Source: Blautia sp. (GTDB taxonomy: Bacteria > Bacillota > Clostridia > Lachnospirales > Lachnospiraceae). From it: a DNA stretch of 64,000 nt. The translations under genes were made by a program, and so were the position numbers. Each line of letters opens with the position of its first letter. Positions within the stretch are counted from its first letter, which is position 1. The DNA lies in assembly GCA_022764275.1 (NCBI GenBank), contig JALERH010000028.1, positions 1-64,000 on the forward strand. Direction: 5' to 3'. This document shows positions 8,878 to 18,143 of this stretch, one piece after another. The notes under the pieces are model-generated. The model was not told the origin of the DNA, did not search any database, and was given only the letters and a program-made list of their open reading frames with translations.

Positions 8878-9864
8878 TTGAAGAATATTCAGGAAGACAT
8901 CAAAACAGGAAATTTTAAACAGGCCTACCTTTTGTATGGGGAGGAAGCCTATCTGAAACAGCAGTACAAGCATAATCTCATAAAGGCGCTGAATCCGGAT
9001 GGGGATACGATGAATTTCAGCCATTATGAGGGAAAAGGGACAGACGTAAAGCAGCTGATCGATCTGTGCGAAACCATGCCCTTTTTTGCGGAGCGCAGAG
9101 TGATTCTGCTGGAGGATACCGGATTTTTTAAGAATAAATGCGATGAACTGGCAGATTATATGAAAGCCCTGCCGGATTATCTGTGTATGGTTTTTGCAGA
9201 ATCCGAGGTGGACAAGAGAAGCCGTATGTATAAGGCGGTGAAGAACTGCGGGCGTATTGCGGAGTTTGTGAGACAGGATGAAAAGACCCTGATGAGATGG
9301 GCTGCGGGACTTCTGGGAAAAGAAGGAAAAAAGATCACACAGAAGGATATGGAGCTTCTGCTGACCAAAACGGGCGTGGATATGGGAAATCTTAGGATGG
9401 AACTGGAAAAACTGATCACCTATACCGGAGAGCGGGATGTGGTGACAGGAGCGGATATTGAAGCAGTCTGTACGACGCAGACCCAGAACAAGATTTTTGA
9501 CATGGTCCGTGCTGTTACGGAAAAAAATCAGAAACGCGCTCTGGACCTTTACTATGATCTGCTGACACTGAAAGAACCGCCGATGAGAATATTGTTTTTG
9601 CTTGCCAAACAGTTCCGACAGCTTCTGCTGACGAAAAAATATATGCGGGAAGAACTGCCGCAGACGGAAATTGCCTCCAGATTGGGGATCCCTTCTTTTG
9701 TGGTGCGAAATATCGCCAGCTGTGCCAGATCTTATACGGAGCAGGAGCTGGAGCAGGCTGTAGAGGATTTCGTGGATGCGGAGGAAGCGGTAAAAACGGG
9801 TCGTCTGCAGGATGTGATGAGCGTAGAGCTTCTGATCATCAGGTACAGTTCTGCAAGAGGATAA
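8878..9864 (+). CDS. holA: DNA polymerase III delta subunit
   Basis: Clamp-loader subunit that opens the beta clamp; 328 residues, the usual size. TTG start at 8878 with CAGGAG upstream. The N-terminal DNA_pol3_delta domain is recognisable (YLLYGEEAYLKQQY near the start, FFAERRVILLEDTGFF, then the AAA-like lid and helical collar with TQNKIFDMVRAV and LKEPPMRILFLLAKQFRQLL). comEC followed by holA and convergent rpsT is a classic Firmicutes gene order, which supports the call. Ends at a bidirectional terminator shared with rpsT. Confidence 0.94.
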   Translation: MKNIQEDIKTGNFKQAYLLYGEEAYLKQQYKHNLIKALNPDGDTMNFSHYEGKGTDVKQLIDLCETMPFFAERRVILLEDTGFFKNKCDELADYMKALPDYLCMVFAESEVDKRSRMYKAVKNCGRIAEFVRQDEKTLMRWAAGLLGKEGKKITQKDMELLLTKTGVDMGNLRMELEKLITYTGERDVVTGADIEAVCTTQTQNKIFDMVRAVTEKNQKRALDLYYDLLTLKEPPMRILFLLAKQFRQLLLTKKYMREELPQTEIASRLGIPSFVVRNIASCARSYTEQELEQAVEDFVDAEEAVKTGRLQDVMSVELLIIRYSSARG

Positions 9865-9877
9865 AAAGAATAGAAAA

Positions 9878-9906
9878 AAGGCAGCCTATGACGGTTCGGC
9901 TGCCTT
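9878..9906. terminator. bidirectional terminator between holA and rpsT
   Basis: Perfect 9-bp stem AAGGCAGCC (9878-9886) and GGCTGCCTT (9898-9906). A run of A before and AATTTT after give U-tracts in both directions, serving convergent holA and rpsT. Confidence 0.85.
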
Positions 9907-9948
9907 AATTTTCACTTATAAGCTTATAATTAAAAACTAATTTCTCTA

Positions 9949-10212
9949 TTAGTCAATGCTGTTAACAGCTTTGGATAAACGGGAAACTTTTCTTGCGCAG
10001 TTGTTTTTGTGATAAACACCCTTGGAAGTTGCTTTACTGATTGTAGAAACAGCGTCCTTTAATGCAACCTCTGCAGCTGCTTTATCTTTATTTGCTACTG
10101 CAGCCTCAACCTTCTTAATGGAAGTCTTAACAGCAGATTTGATAGCTTTGTTTCTTGCAGCTTTGGTTCTGTTAACTAAAATTCTTTTTTTAGCAGATTT
10201 GATATTAGCCAA
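9949..10212 (-). CDS. rpsT: 30S ribosomal protein S20
   Basis: Primary 16S rRNA-binding protein of the small subunit, 87 residues, basic and Ala/Lys-rich. Start chosen at TTG (complement of 10210-10212) because it gives the family N-terminus (M)[10 protein letters not shown] and is preceded by GGAGGTG; an upstream in-frame ATG would add 38 residues unlike S20. A UUG start is also known for E. coli rpsT, where it is tied to autoregulation. Leader of about 80 bases from the promoter at 10298-10326. Confidence 0.97.
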   Translation of the reverse strand: MANIKSAKKRILVNRTKAARNKAIKSAVKTSIKKVEAAVANKDKAAAEVALKDAVSTISKATSKGVYHKNNCARKVSRLSKAVNSID

Positions 10213-10297
10213 TTCGTACACCTCCAATTCCTGAGTGATAGTGAAAATATTTTCTTCGCAGGAACAGACACGGGCGCTCCTGTGAACATGCTTATAT

Positions 10298-10326
10298 ATC
10301 TTATTATAACTGTCGGTGAATGTCAA
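10298..10326 (-). promoter_or_regulatory. promoter of rpsT
   Basis: Read on the minus strand: TTGACA (10326-10321), 17-bp spacer, TAAGAT (10303-10298). The -35 is a perfect consensus. Confidence 0.75.
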
Positions 10327-10448
10327 TACATATTTTGAAAAAAAGTGTCAGGCACTACATATTTCCTTAAGAAAAGCGGAAACTAAAGAAAAAGAGACAG
10401 CAGGAGAATTTTTGCTGACTGACAAAACATGAGGAAGGAGAAAGCAGC

Positions 10449-11357
10449 ATGTTGGGAAGCTACAGGATCAGAACAGATCTGGCGGTGGAGGCAAGAGAAC
10501 ATTTTAAAGAGGAAAATGTGGAAGTCCGGGGCGTAGAGGTAAATGAAAGCTATGACGAGGAGAAAGATATCCGCACGACGGTAGTAAAAATCACCACGGA
10601 GAATGGAGCGAAAGCCATGGGGCGTCCCCAGGGCAGCTATATCACCATTGAAGCGCCCAATCTTTCCGTGCCGGATGAGGATTATCACAGAGAAGTATCC
10701 CGGGAAATTGCCAGGCATCTTCGGCAGCTCATCGATCTGGAGACGGAAAAATCCATTCTGGTGGTGGGACTTGGCAATCAGGCGATCACGGCGGATTCTC
10801 TGGGACCTCATGTGGTGGAAAATCTGCACATGACCCGGCATATCATTCGGGAATATGGGCTGAAAGGGATGGGAGAGGAGAAAATGCATCGTACCAGTGG
10901 AATCGTACCAGGTGTGATGGCACAGACCGGGATGGAAACGTCGGAGATCGTGGAAGGAGTCGTTTCCGTGACAAAACCGGATGTGGTAATCGCAATTGAT
11001 GCGCTGGCAGCACGAAGCACCAGAAGGCTGAACAGGACCATCCAGATTACGGATACGGGGATTAATCCGGGTTCCGGTGTGGGAAATCACAGAATCGGGC
11101 TTACGCAGGATAATCTCCAGGTGAAAGTGATCGGAATCGGGGTACCTACGGTGGTGGATGCAGCGACCATTGTCCATGATTCCATGGCGCATCTTCTGGA
11201 TGCGCTGGATGAGGGGGAACAGAAGGAATTTCTGGAGGAAATGATCTCGCCCCATCTGCACAGTATGTTCGTGACGCCAAAAGATGTAGATGAAACCGTA
11301 AAATATCTGAGCTTCACCATTTCAGAGGGATTGAATATGGCTTTTGCACAGGTATAA
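10449..11357 (+). CDS. gpr: GPR germination protease (spore protease)
   Basis: Endopeptidase that degrades small acid-soluble spore proteins on germination; made as a zymogen in the forespore. 302 residues, slightly shorter than the roughly 370 of Bacillus but normal for Clostridia. Seen: N-terminal IRTDLAVEAREH, where the propeptide is cleaved near the TDLA segment, VVGLGNQAITADSLGP, a conserved acidic site region, GVMAQTGMETSEIVEG, and IAIDALAARS. ATG at 10449 follows GGAAGGAG. It marks the host as a spore former. spoIIP follows, the same pair as in Bacillus. Confidence 0.95.
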   Translation: MLGSYRIRTDLAVEAREHFKEENVEVRGVEVNESYDEEKDIRTTVVKITTENGAKAMGRPQGSYITIEAPNLSVPDEDYHREVSREIARHLRQLIDLETEKSILVVGLGNQAITADSLGPHVVENLHMTRHIIREYGLKGMGEEKMHRTSGIVPGVMAQTGMETSEIVEGVVSVTKPDVVIAIDALAARSTRRLNRTIQITDTGINPGSGVGNHRIGLTQDNLQVKVIGIGVPTVVDAATIVHDSMAHLLDALDEGEQKEFLEEMISPHLHSMFVTPKDVDETVKYLSFTISEGLNMAFAQV

Positions 11358-11425
11358 CGCAAAAGACAGGATTGTAGTATATTCCGGCGTAGTCTGTCAT
11401 AGGATAACCATAAAGAGGTGATTGT

Positions 11426-12619
11426 GTGACGAGATTCCAGAGAGCGGTATGCGTGATTCTGTGCCTGTGCTTTTTGGGGGTTCTGGCAGTGATGCCGGAG
11501 CCTTTTTCCCTGTGGAGAAGCTTGGAAAATGCGTACAGGCAGCTTCCGCTGTATTGTTTTCTGGAAAAAAAGGCGCAGAATGCAGGCACCAGGGGGGATG
11601 AGGAAACCAATGAGCTGATCGTCGCAAAAAACGGAGAGTACCTGGCCAATATGGTCAGTGAAGAAAATCATTCAGTGCCCACAGGTACTGTGGCACCTGC
11701 ATCCGCGGAAGCATCGACTCCAAAGGCAACGCCGACGCTGCTGCCTGAGACAACACCTTCTCTCTCTGACTCTGCAGACATAAGTCCGCAGCCGGAACAG
11801 GAAAGTACATCTGCGGCATCGGATATGGTGCTTCCTCATCCGGAAATTGATCTGTCAGCGGAAAAACTGGCAGATTTTGATTACCTTCTGAATCATTTTT
11901 ATATTGTAGATGAAGGAACCGCCACCAATGCGGATCAGCTTGATGCAGGGCGTTTCCTGAGTACGGATCTGACCATGAAACAGGATGCCTCCCTCCCGCA
12001 GATCCTGATCTATCACAGTCATTCACAGGAAACATTTTCGGATTCCAGGGAAGGCGAACAGGCAGATACAGTAGTGGGAGTGGGGGACTATCTCACCAGT
12101 CTCTTAACGGAAACCTATGGATATAATGTCATACACGTGACGGAAGCTTTTGATGTGATCAATGGAGAAGAGGACAGGAACAGGGCCTATGATTATGCCA
12201 GAGAATACCTGGAACAGGTTCTGGAAGAAAATCCGTCTGTAGAGGTTGTCATCGATCTGCATCGCGACGGTGTTTCGGAGGAACGCCGGCTGGTAACGGA
12301 TATAAACGGCAAACCCACAGCACAGATCATGTTCTACAATGGATTAAGCTATACGGTGAATCATGGTCCTGTGGAATATCTGCCAAATCCATACATAGAA
12401 GAAAACCTTGCCTTTTCCTTCCAGCTGGAATATGAGGCTGCGCAGTATTATCCGGATTTTTACAGAGGAATTTACCTGGCGGGACTTCGCTATAATCTGC
12501 ATCTGCGTCCGAAAGCACTGCTTCTGGAGGCAGGCGCCCAGACCAATACTGTTCAGGAAGTAAAAAACGCCATGGAACCCTTTGCGGACATTTTGAACAG
12601 AGTACTGAAGGGAACGTAA
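11426..12619 (+). CDS. spoIIP: stage II sporulation protein P
   Basis: Membrane-anchored peptidoglycan amidase/endopeptidase of the engulfment DMP complex. 397 residues. GTG start at 11426 after AAGAGGTG. Order: N-terminal helix (about 7-25), Pro/Ser/Thr-rich linker (about 85-130), then the SpoIIP catalytic domain with ILIYHSHSQETF (zinc histidine), VIDLHRDGV and the C-terminal LLLEAGAQTNT (glutamate). Directly downstream of gpr, 68 bases apart. Confidence 0.95.
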   Translation: MTRFQRAVCVILCLCFLGVLAVMPEPFSLWRSLENAYRQLPLYCFLEKKAQNAGTRGDEETNELIVAKNGEYLANMVSEENHSVPTGTVAPASAEASTPKATPTLLPETTPSLSDSADISPQPEQESTSAASDMVLPHPEIDLSAEKLADFDYLLNHFYIVDEGTATNADQLDAGRFLSTDLTMKQDASLPQILIYHSHSQETFSDSREGEQADTVVGVGDYLTSLLTETYGYNVIHVTEAFDVINGEEDRNRAYDYAREYLEQVLEENPSVEVVIDLHRDGVSEERRLVTDINGKPTAQIMFYNGLSYTVNHGPVEYLPNPYIEENLAFSFQLEYEAAQYYPDFYRGIYLAGLRYNLHLRPKALLLEAGAQTNTVQEVKNAMEPFADILNRVLKGT

Positions 12620-12674
12620 GGTGCACCTTGCGGAGTGTGAAAAGAAACGGCGCTCCGAATCGTTCAAAAATCAA

Positions 12675-12704
12675 GTGACAAACGGGCAGAGTGTATGCTA
12701 TAAT
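12675..12704 (+). promoter_or_regulatory. promoter of lepA
   Basis: GTGACA (12675-12680), 18-bp spacer, perfect TATAAT (12699-12704) with extended TG at 12696-12697. The lepA start is 50 bases downstream. Confidence 0.75.
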
Positions 12705-12754
12705 ACACTATTAGCAAAAAGACAGCATACGAGGAAAGAGGAGGAACTCCTGGA

Positions 12755-14563
12755 ATGATAGACCAGAGTAAAATTCGTAATTTCTGTATTATCGCACACA
12801 TCGACCATGGAAAATCCACACTGGCGGACCGAATCATTGAAATGACCGGGCTTCTGACGGAGCGTGAAATGCAGTCCCAGGTACTGGATAACATGGAACT
12901 GGAGCGTGAGCGCGGCATTACGATCAAATCACAGGCCGTGCGTATCATATATAAGGCAAAGGACGGGGAGGAGTACATTTTCAATCTGATCGATACTCCG
13001 GGCCACGTGGACTTTAACTATGAGGTTTCGAGAAGCCTGGCAGCCTGTGACGGTGCCGTTCTTGTGGTAGATGCTGCACAGGGAATTGAGGCACAGACAC
13101 TGGCAAATGTTTATCTGGCACTGGATCATGACCTGGAAGTGATCCCGGTTATCAATAAGATCGATCTTCCCAGTGCACAGCCGGAGCGTGTCATCAACGA
13201 GATTGAAGATGTCATTGGTCTGGAAGCCCAGGATGCACCATTGATTTCTGCCAAAAGCGGTATCAACATCGATCAGGTTCTGGAGCGTGTCGTGGAAAAA
13301 ATCCCGGCTCCCCAGGGAGATGTGGATGCACCGTTAAAGGCACTGATTTTTGACTCTGTATACGACTCCTACAAAGGTGCGATTGTTTTCTGCCGCCTGA
13401 TGGACGGGCGTGTGAAAAAAGGAACCCGTATCCGCATGATGGCTACCGGCTTTACAGCGGAAGTGGTGGAAGTCGGTTATTTTGGAGCGGGACAGTTTAT
13501 CCCCTGTGACGAACTGACAGCCGGAATGGTAGGCTATATTACCGCCAGCATCAAAAACGTGCGCGACACCCGCGTGGGTGATACAGTGACAGACGATGCC
13601 AGACCGTGTGCTGAGGCACTGCCGGGATATAAAAAGGTAAACCCCATGGTTTACTGCGGCATGTATCCGGCGGATGGTGCCAAATACGGAGACCTGCGGG
13701 ACGCACTGGAAAAACTGCAGTTAAATGATGCTTCCCTTTTCTATGAACCGGAGACCTCGGTGGCATTGGGATTCGGATTCCGATGCGGATTTCTGGGACT
13801 GCTTCATCTGGAAATCATTCAGGAACGTCTGGAGAGGGAGTATGACCTGGATCTGGTTACAACCGCACCCAGCGTTATCTATAAGGTGCATAAGACAAAC
13901 GGGGAAGTCATTGATCTGACCAATCCTACAAACCTTCCGGATCCTTCTGAAATCGACTATATGGAGGAGCCCCTGGTGAATGCGGAGATTATGGTGACCA
14001 CCGAGTTTATCGGCGCCATCATGGATCTGTGTCAGGAGCGCCGCGGCCAGTACCTCGGCATGGAATATATGGAGGAGACAAGAGCTCTTCTGAAGTACAA
14101 GCTGCCGCTGAATGAGATCATTTATGACTTTTTTGACGCATTAAAATCCCGCTCCAGAGGTTATGCATCTCTGGATTACGAGCTTTGCGGATATGAGAGA
14201 AGTGAGCTTGTGAAACTGGACATTCTGGTAAATAAGGAAGAAGTAGATGCTCTGTCCTTTATCGTACATGCAGACACAGCTTATGAGCGCGGAAGAAAAA
14301 TGTGTGAGAAATTGAAAGAAGAAATTCCGCGCCAGCTTTTTGAAATTCCGATTCAGGCAGCAGTGGGAAGCAAGATCATTGCACGTGAGACTGTGAAGGC
14401 GATGCGTAAGGATGTGCTTGCCAAGTGCTATGGCGGCGACATCACCCGTAAGAAAAAACTTCTGGAAAAACAGAAGGAGGGAAAGAAACGTATGCGCCAG
14501 GTAGGAAATGTGGAAATTCCTCAGAAAGCATTTATGAGTGTGCTGAAGCTGGATGACAAGTGA
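12755..14563 (+). CDS. lepA: elongation factor 4 (LepA) GTPase
   Basis: Ribosome-associated GTPase; 602 residues, full length. G1 [13 protein letters not shown], switch GITIKSQ, G3 DTPGHVDF, G4 NKIDL, domain II, and the LepA-specific C-terminal domain (about 480-602) ending in [14 protein letters not shown] at 12755 after GAGGAGGAACTCC. In Firmicutes lepA usually precedes hemW, as here with one small gene in between. Confidence 0.98.
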   Translation: MIDQSKIRNFCIIAHIDHGKSTLADRIIEMTGLLTEREMQSQVLDNMELERERGITIKSQAVRIIYKAKDGEEYIFNLIDTPGHVDFNYEVSRSLAACDGAVLVVDAAQGIEAQTLANVYLALDHDLEVIPVINKIDLPSAQPERVINEIEDVIGLEAQDAPLISAKSGINIDQVLERVVEKIPAPQGDVDAPLKALIFDSVYDSYKGAIVFCRLMDGRVKKGTRIRMMATGFTAEVVEVGYFGAGQFIPCDELTAGMVGYITASIKNVRDTRVGDTVTDDARPCAEALPGYKKVNPMVYCGMYPADGAKYGDLRDALEKLQLNDASLFYEPETSVALGFGFRCGFLGLLHLEIIQERLEREYDLDLVTTAPSVIYKVHKTNGEVIDLTNPTNLPDPSEIDYMEEPLVNAEIMVTTEFIGAIMDLCQERRGQYLGMEYMEETRALLKYKLPLNEIIYDFFDALKSRSRGYASLDYELCGYERSELVKLDILVNKEEVDALSFIVHADTAYERGRKMCEKLKEEIPRQLFEIPIQAAVGSKIIARETVKAMRKDVLAKCYGGDITRKKKLLEKQKEGKKRMRQVGNVEIPQKAFMSVLKLDDK

Positions 14564-14573
14564 GAGGAACAAG

Positions 14574-14909
14574 ATGAAAGCGAAGATAAAAATTCTTATC
14601 AGGAGGATAAGAAGAAGTATCAGAAAAGACCGGAATAAATGGATAAAGGGTGCCATTCTGGCAGTGGTCCTCATTGTGATCGCAGTTCTCCTGGGAAACT
14701 GCGCCTGTGGAAAAAAGACCGTAAAAGTACCGGATGAGGCATCGCAGGGAGTGATGAAGATCTCTCCCGCGCCTACGCCAACACCTACGGAGGCACCACG
14801 GAAGGTGAGCAAAGATGCCGTTGCCGCCAGCGGGAATGTGACCATGGTAAATGAATACCTGGTGCAGAAGGAACAGAGCGGCGCAGCGGATGGAGAAAAA
14901 ACAGACTGA
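14574..14909 (+). CDS. small single-pass membrane protein, unknown
   Basis: Not recognised. 111 residues if started at ATG 14574 (GAGAGGAAC upstream); an in-frame ATG at 14553 inside lepA would add seven residues. Very basic N-terminus (residues 1-24, many Arg/Lys), one hydrophobic helix (about 28-47) ending in a Cys-rich GNCACG, then a short exported tail with a Thr/Pro stretch (about 68-78) ending EKTD. The cysteine context is not a good lipobox. Its stop overlaps the hemW start by one base (TGATG), so it is expressed with lepA and hemW. Confidence 0.65.
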   Translation: MKAKIKILIRRIRRSIRKDRNKWIKGAILAVVLIVIAVLLGNCACGKKTVKVPDEASQGVMKISPAPTPTPTEAPRKVSKDAVAASGNVTMVNEYLVQKEQSGAADGEKTD

Positions 14910-16021
14910 TGGAGTTATATATTCATATTCCTTTTTGCGTAAAAAAATGTGATTACTGCGATTTCCTGTCGGCTCCGGGAACAGGAGAAGCACAGACGGC
15001 ATATGTCCGTGCCCTGTTTCGGGAGATGGAAGCAGTAAAAGAAGAATGCCATCAGCCGATTACCTCTGTTTTTATCGGCGGCGGAACCCCGTCCATTCTC
15101 GATGAAATGCTGATGGGAGAGCTTCTGGAAAAAATGAACGCCTGTTTTCCAATTCAGCCGGATGCGGAAATCACCATAGAAGCAAATCCCGGTACTCTGT
15201 CGGCGGAAAAACTGGAGGTTTACCGAAAAGGCGGCGTCAATCGTCTCAGTATTGGTCTGCAGTCGCCAAAGGATGAAGAGCTGAAAAGCCTTGGAAGAAT
15301 CCACACGTACCGGGAATTCCTGGAAAGCTATGACCTGGCAAGAAAAACGGGATTTTCCAATATCAATGTGGATCTGATGTTTGCCATCCCTGACCAGACC
15401 TGCGAGGGATGGACGGAAAATCTGAAAACGGTGGCAGAGCTTGAACCGGAACACATTTCCGCCTACAGTCTCATCGTGGAAGAAGGGACTCCTTTTGCGC
15501 GGAGGAAGCTGAATCTTCCGGACGAGGATGCGGAATACAGGATGTATGAGGATACGGCAGCCATTCTGGAACAGTTCGGATACAGGCAGTACGAAATCTC
15601 CAATTATGCAAGAGAGGGTTTTGCGTGTCAGCATAATACAGGCTACTGGAGGCGCGATCATTACCTGGGACTGGGTCTTGGGGCGTCTTCTTTTTGCGGT
15701 CGCACGCGTTTTTCCAATACGGAAAATATGGAAAAATATCTGGAGAAAAGCGGAAACCCGGAGCAGATTCGCGAAAATGCAGAAGAACTCAGCCGGGAAG
15801 ATGCCATGGCAGAGTTTATGTTTCTGGGACTTCGGATGACCGACGGAATATCCGGAGAGGAATTTGAGAAATGCTTTGGAGTTCCAATGGATAGCGTTTA
15901 CGGAAAGATCCTGGAAAAATACAAGCGGCTTTCTCTGCTGCAGGAGAAGGATGACAGAATTTTTTTTACGAGAAAGGGAATTCATGTCAGCAATGTGGTG
16001 ATGGCGGACTTTTTGCTGTGA
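14909..16021 (+). CDS. hemW: HemW-like radical SAM protein
   Basis: Radical SAM enzyme of the HemN/HemW family; HemW is a heme chaperone rather than a true coproporphyrinogen oxidase. 370 residues. Cluster motif CVKKCDYC followed by DF near the N-terminus, SAM-binding GGGTPS, EANPGT, NRLSIGLQS and the C-terminal HemN domain. The CxxxCxxC without the extra N-terminal cysteine of HemN and the length near 370 favour HemW. Overlaps the preceding small gene by one base. Confidence 0.92.
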   Translation: MELYIHIPFCVKKCDYCDFLSAPGTGEAQTAYVRALFREMEAVKEECHQPITSVFIGGGTPSILDEMLMGELLEKMNACFPIQPDAEITIEANPGTLSAEKLEVYRKGGVNRLSIGLQSPKDEELKSLGRIHTYREFLESYDLARKTGFSNINVDLMFAIPDQTCEGWTENLKTVAELEPEHISAYSLIVEEGTPFARRKLNLPDEDAEYRMYEDTAAILEQFGYRQYEISNYAREGFACQHNTGYWRRDHYLGLGLGASSFCGRTRFSNTENMEKYLEKSGNPEQIRENAEELSREDAMAEFMFLGLRMTDGISGEEFEKCFGVPMDSVYGKILEKYKRLSLLQEKDDRIFFTRKGIHVSNVVMADFLL

Positions 16022-16111
16022 CAGGCGCTGCTGGCAGCAACACTTAAGAAAAAAGGGCAGAACAGACCGGGAAGTCTGGATGCCCGGTCGTACAGGGAAA
16101 GAGGAGAAAAA

Positions 16112-16453
16112 ATGTTACAGTTTTTATGCCTTTTTGGACCGGCATGTGTGTCCATGCTTGTGTTTCTGAAAGGGGACGATCAGAAAAGATCTTTGTTTCA
16201 GCTGACAATGCTTTACGGGGCATTTGCAATGGTGGATACGGCGTTTGGCCTGACCATTACGGCGCTGTTTGGAAAAGCAGACTATACCTGCCTGCAGGGG
16301 AACCTGAATGATACGTATATTTCGCTTAAATCCATGCTTGTATTTATTGTAGTGGCAGCAATTGCGGGATTTGCGGGAAAAGCTCTGGATGCATATGTGG
16401 AATTTGGTTTTAAGGTAAAGAGGGAAAAGTCAGAAGATGAAAAAGAAAATTAA
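16112..16453 (+). CDS. small membrane protein paired with the LtaS-like gene
   Basis: Not recognised as a named family. 113 residues, ATG after AAAGAGGAG. Hydrophobic segments about 2-20, 30-52 and 72-95, charged C-terminus. It overlaps the next gene by 17 bases in another frame, so the two are likely translated together. The overlap suggests an accessory role to the phosphoglycerol transferase; that is inference. Confidence 0.7.
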   Translation: MLQFLCLFGPACVSMLVFLKGDDQKRSLFQLTMLYGAFAMVDTAFGLTITALFGKADYTCLQGNLNDTYISLKSMLVFIVVAAIAGFAGKALDAYVEFGFKVKREKSEDEKEN

Positions 16454-18023
16454 AAGTACTTTAGGGTATGCAGTCGTTTTTCTTCTGGTGTTTTCCGGAG
16501 CGCTGCTCGCATTTGCGGCAAGGTGGGCAGTGAATTCTTTTGGTGATATATCTGTGGATGAGATTATCTTTCATCTGCGCGTGCCGCTGGAGGGAACAGA
16601 AGGGGACGTTCTGAAAGAATTTGCCGTGCAGGCGCTGCTTCCGACCATTGTAATTACCATTTTCTTTCTTTTTCTTCGGGCATTTTCAAAAAAGAGAGAA
16701 AAAGTTCTTACATATTGGAGAAAACATAGCCGAAAAGAGCTTTGGCTTGAAACCGGAAATAAGAGAAAAGGAAAAAAAACGGAACACCTTTTGATTCCTA
16801 CGGTGCTGTCCGCAAAAAGTGTTGCCGTTCTTTCGGCCCTTTTTCTTGTGGCGGGCATTCTGTACGGGGCTTCCAGGGTTCCAATCCTCGATTATATAAA
16901 AAAAGAACTGCACGAATCCTCGCTGATTGAAGACAATTATGTGGATCCTGGTGAGGCTGTCATTACATTCCCTGAGAAAAAACGTAATCTGGTCTATATT
17001 TTCCTGGAATCCATGGAAACTACTTTTATGGACGAAGAACATGGGGGAGTTATGGAGGTCAGCCTGATTCCGGAGCTTACAAAGCTGGCAGAAGAAAATC
17101 TGAGCTTTTCTTCCCGTTCGGAGGGGCAGTTTGGCGGAGCACAGATGGTACCGGGAACAACCTGGACCATTGCAGGAATGTTTTCTCAGACATGCGGCCT
17201 GCCTCTCAGGCTTCATGTGAACAGCAATGACATGTCAAAATACGATTCCTTTTTCCCGGGCGTGACTTCTCTGGGAGAAATCCTGGAGCAGGAAGGATAC
17301 GTAAACTGGCTGGTCTGCGGATCAGATGTGAAATTCGGCGGCCGTGAAAACTATTTTTCCCAGCATGGAAATTATCAGTTCCTGGACTGGGTAAGGGCGC
17401 AGGAACTGGGCCTGATTCCTCAGGGGTACAAAGAAACCTGGGGCTTCGAGGATCAGAAGCTGTTCCAGTTTGCCAGAGACAAGGTTACGGAGCTGGCGGC
17501 ATCGGATAAGCCTTTCAATCTCACGGTGCTTACAGTGGACACCCATAAACCAAAAGGGTATCAGTGCCCTCTGTGTCAGAACCAGTTTGAGACACAGTAT
17601 GAAAATGTACTGGCATGCTCCAGCCGCCAGGTATACGATTTTGTAACATGGCTTCAGGGACAGGATTTTTATGAAAACACAACGGTCATCCTCTGCGGAG
17701 ATCATACCACCATGGCGAAATGGTTTATTGATTCCAAAATTCCACAGGACTATATGCGCAGCACATACCAGGTGATCCTGAATGCTGCAGCAACGCCCGT
17801 CCAGACAGAAAACCGACAGTTTACCAATATGGACATGTTTCCAACGACACTGGCAGCACTGGGCTGCGAGATCGAGGGAGAGCGGCTGGGAATTGGTACG
17901 AACCTGTTTTCTTCACAGCCGACGTTGCTGGAAGAAGTGGGATATGACCGTATGAACGAAGAACTGGAATATGGTTCAAAATATTATGACGAGCGTTTTA
18001 TGTATGGAGAAATAGACAGATAA
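16437..18023 (+). CDS. LtaS/MdoB-like phosphoglycerol transferase (sulfatase family)
   Basis: Membrane enzyme with an extracellular sulfatase-fold domain, likely transferring glycerol phosphate to an envelope polymer. 528 residues. Three hydrophobic N-terminal segments (about 10-30, 65-84, 122-146), then the catalytic domain: metal Glu in YIFLESME (E191), candidate catalytic Thr in GTTWTIAGM (about 241-244) and CGDHTT (Asp-His metal pair) near residue 420. LtaS usually has five N-terminal helices; here there are fewer, and the preceding small membrane protein may supply the others. Substrate (lipoteichoic acid or other glycan) is not settled. Confidence 0.85.
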   Translation: MKKKIKSTLGYAVVFLLVFSGALLAFAARWAVNSFGDISVDEIIFHLRVPLEGTEGDVLKEFAVQALLPTIVITIFFLFLRAFSKKREKVLTYWRKHSRKELWLETGNKRKGKKTEHLLIPTVLSAKSVAVLSALFLVAGILYGASRVPILDYIKKELHESSLIEDNYVDPGEAVITFPEKKRNLVYIFLESMETTFMDEEHGGVMEVSLIPELTKLAEENLSFSSRSEGQFGGAQMVPGTTWTIAGMFSQTCGLPLRLHVNSNDMSKYDSFFPGVTSLGEILEQEGYVNWLVCGSDVKFGGRENYFSQHGNYQFLDWVRAQELGLIPQGYKETWGFEDQKLFQFARDKVTELAASDKPFNLTVLTVDTHKPKGYQCPLCQNQFETQYENVLACSSRQVYDFVTWLQGQDFYENTTVILCGDHTTMAKWFIDSKIPQDYMRSTYQVILNAAATPVQTENRQFTNMDMFPTTLAALGCEIEGERLGIGTNLFSSQPTLLEEVGYDRMNEELEYGSKYYDERFMYGEIDR

Positions 18024-18039
18024 CATTGGAATAAATGCC

Positions 18040-18068
18040 TTGACGAACAAACGTTCACGTGCTATTCT
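18040..18068 (+). promoter_or_regulatory. uvrA promoter with LexA-type SOS box
   Basis: TTGACG (18040-18045), 17-bp spacer, TATTCT (18063-18068). The palindrome CGAACAAACGTTCA (18044-18057) lies across the -35 and spacer and contains GAAC-N4-GTTC, the Gram-positive LexA (Cheo) box. A repressor bound there would block RNA polymerase. uvrA is a classic SOS gene, which fits. Confidence 0.8.
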
Positions 18069-18097
18069 GATATAGCACGAGCAGAACGTTATGAATG

Positions 18098-18124
18098 AGA
18101 ATCCTGCCTGGCAGGATTCTTTTT
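18098..18124 (+). terminator. strong hairpin with U-tract upstream of uvrA
   Basis: Perfect 10-bp stem AGAATCCTGC (18098-18107), loop CTG, GCAGGATTCT (18111-18120), then TTTT G TTT. It would end transcription from the LtaS-like gene but also sits after the SOS promoter and before the uvrA start at 18144. Confidence 0.8.
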
Positions 18125-18143
18125 GTTTAGATTGGAGGAACGC

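Noticed and set aside
12632-12656. Hairpin after spoIIP (CGGAGTGT with GGCGCTCCG)
   Set aside because: Stem depends on wobble pairs and no T-run follows, so it is not called a terminator.
16067-16091. Hairpin GACCGGG/CCCGGTC between hemW and the small membrane gene
   Set aside because: No T-run and close to the next ribosome site; could be a leader structure but nothing supports a function.
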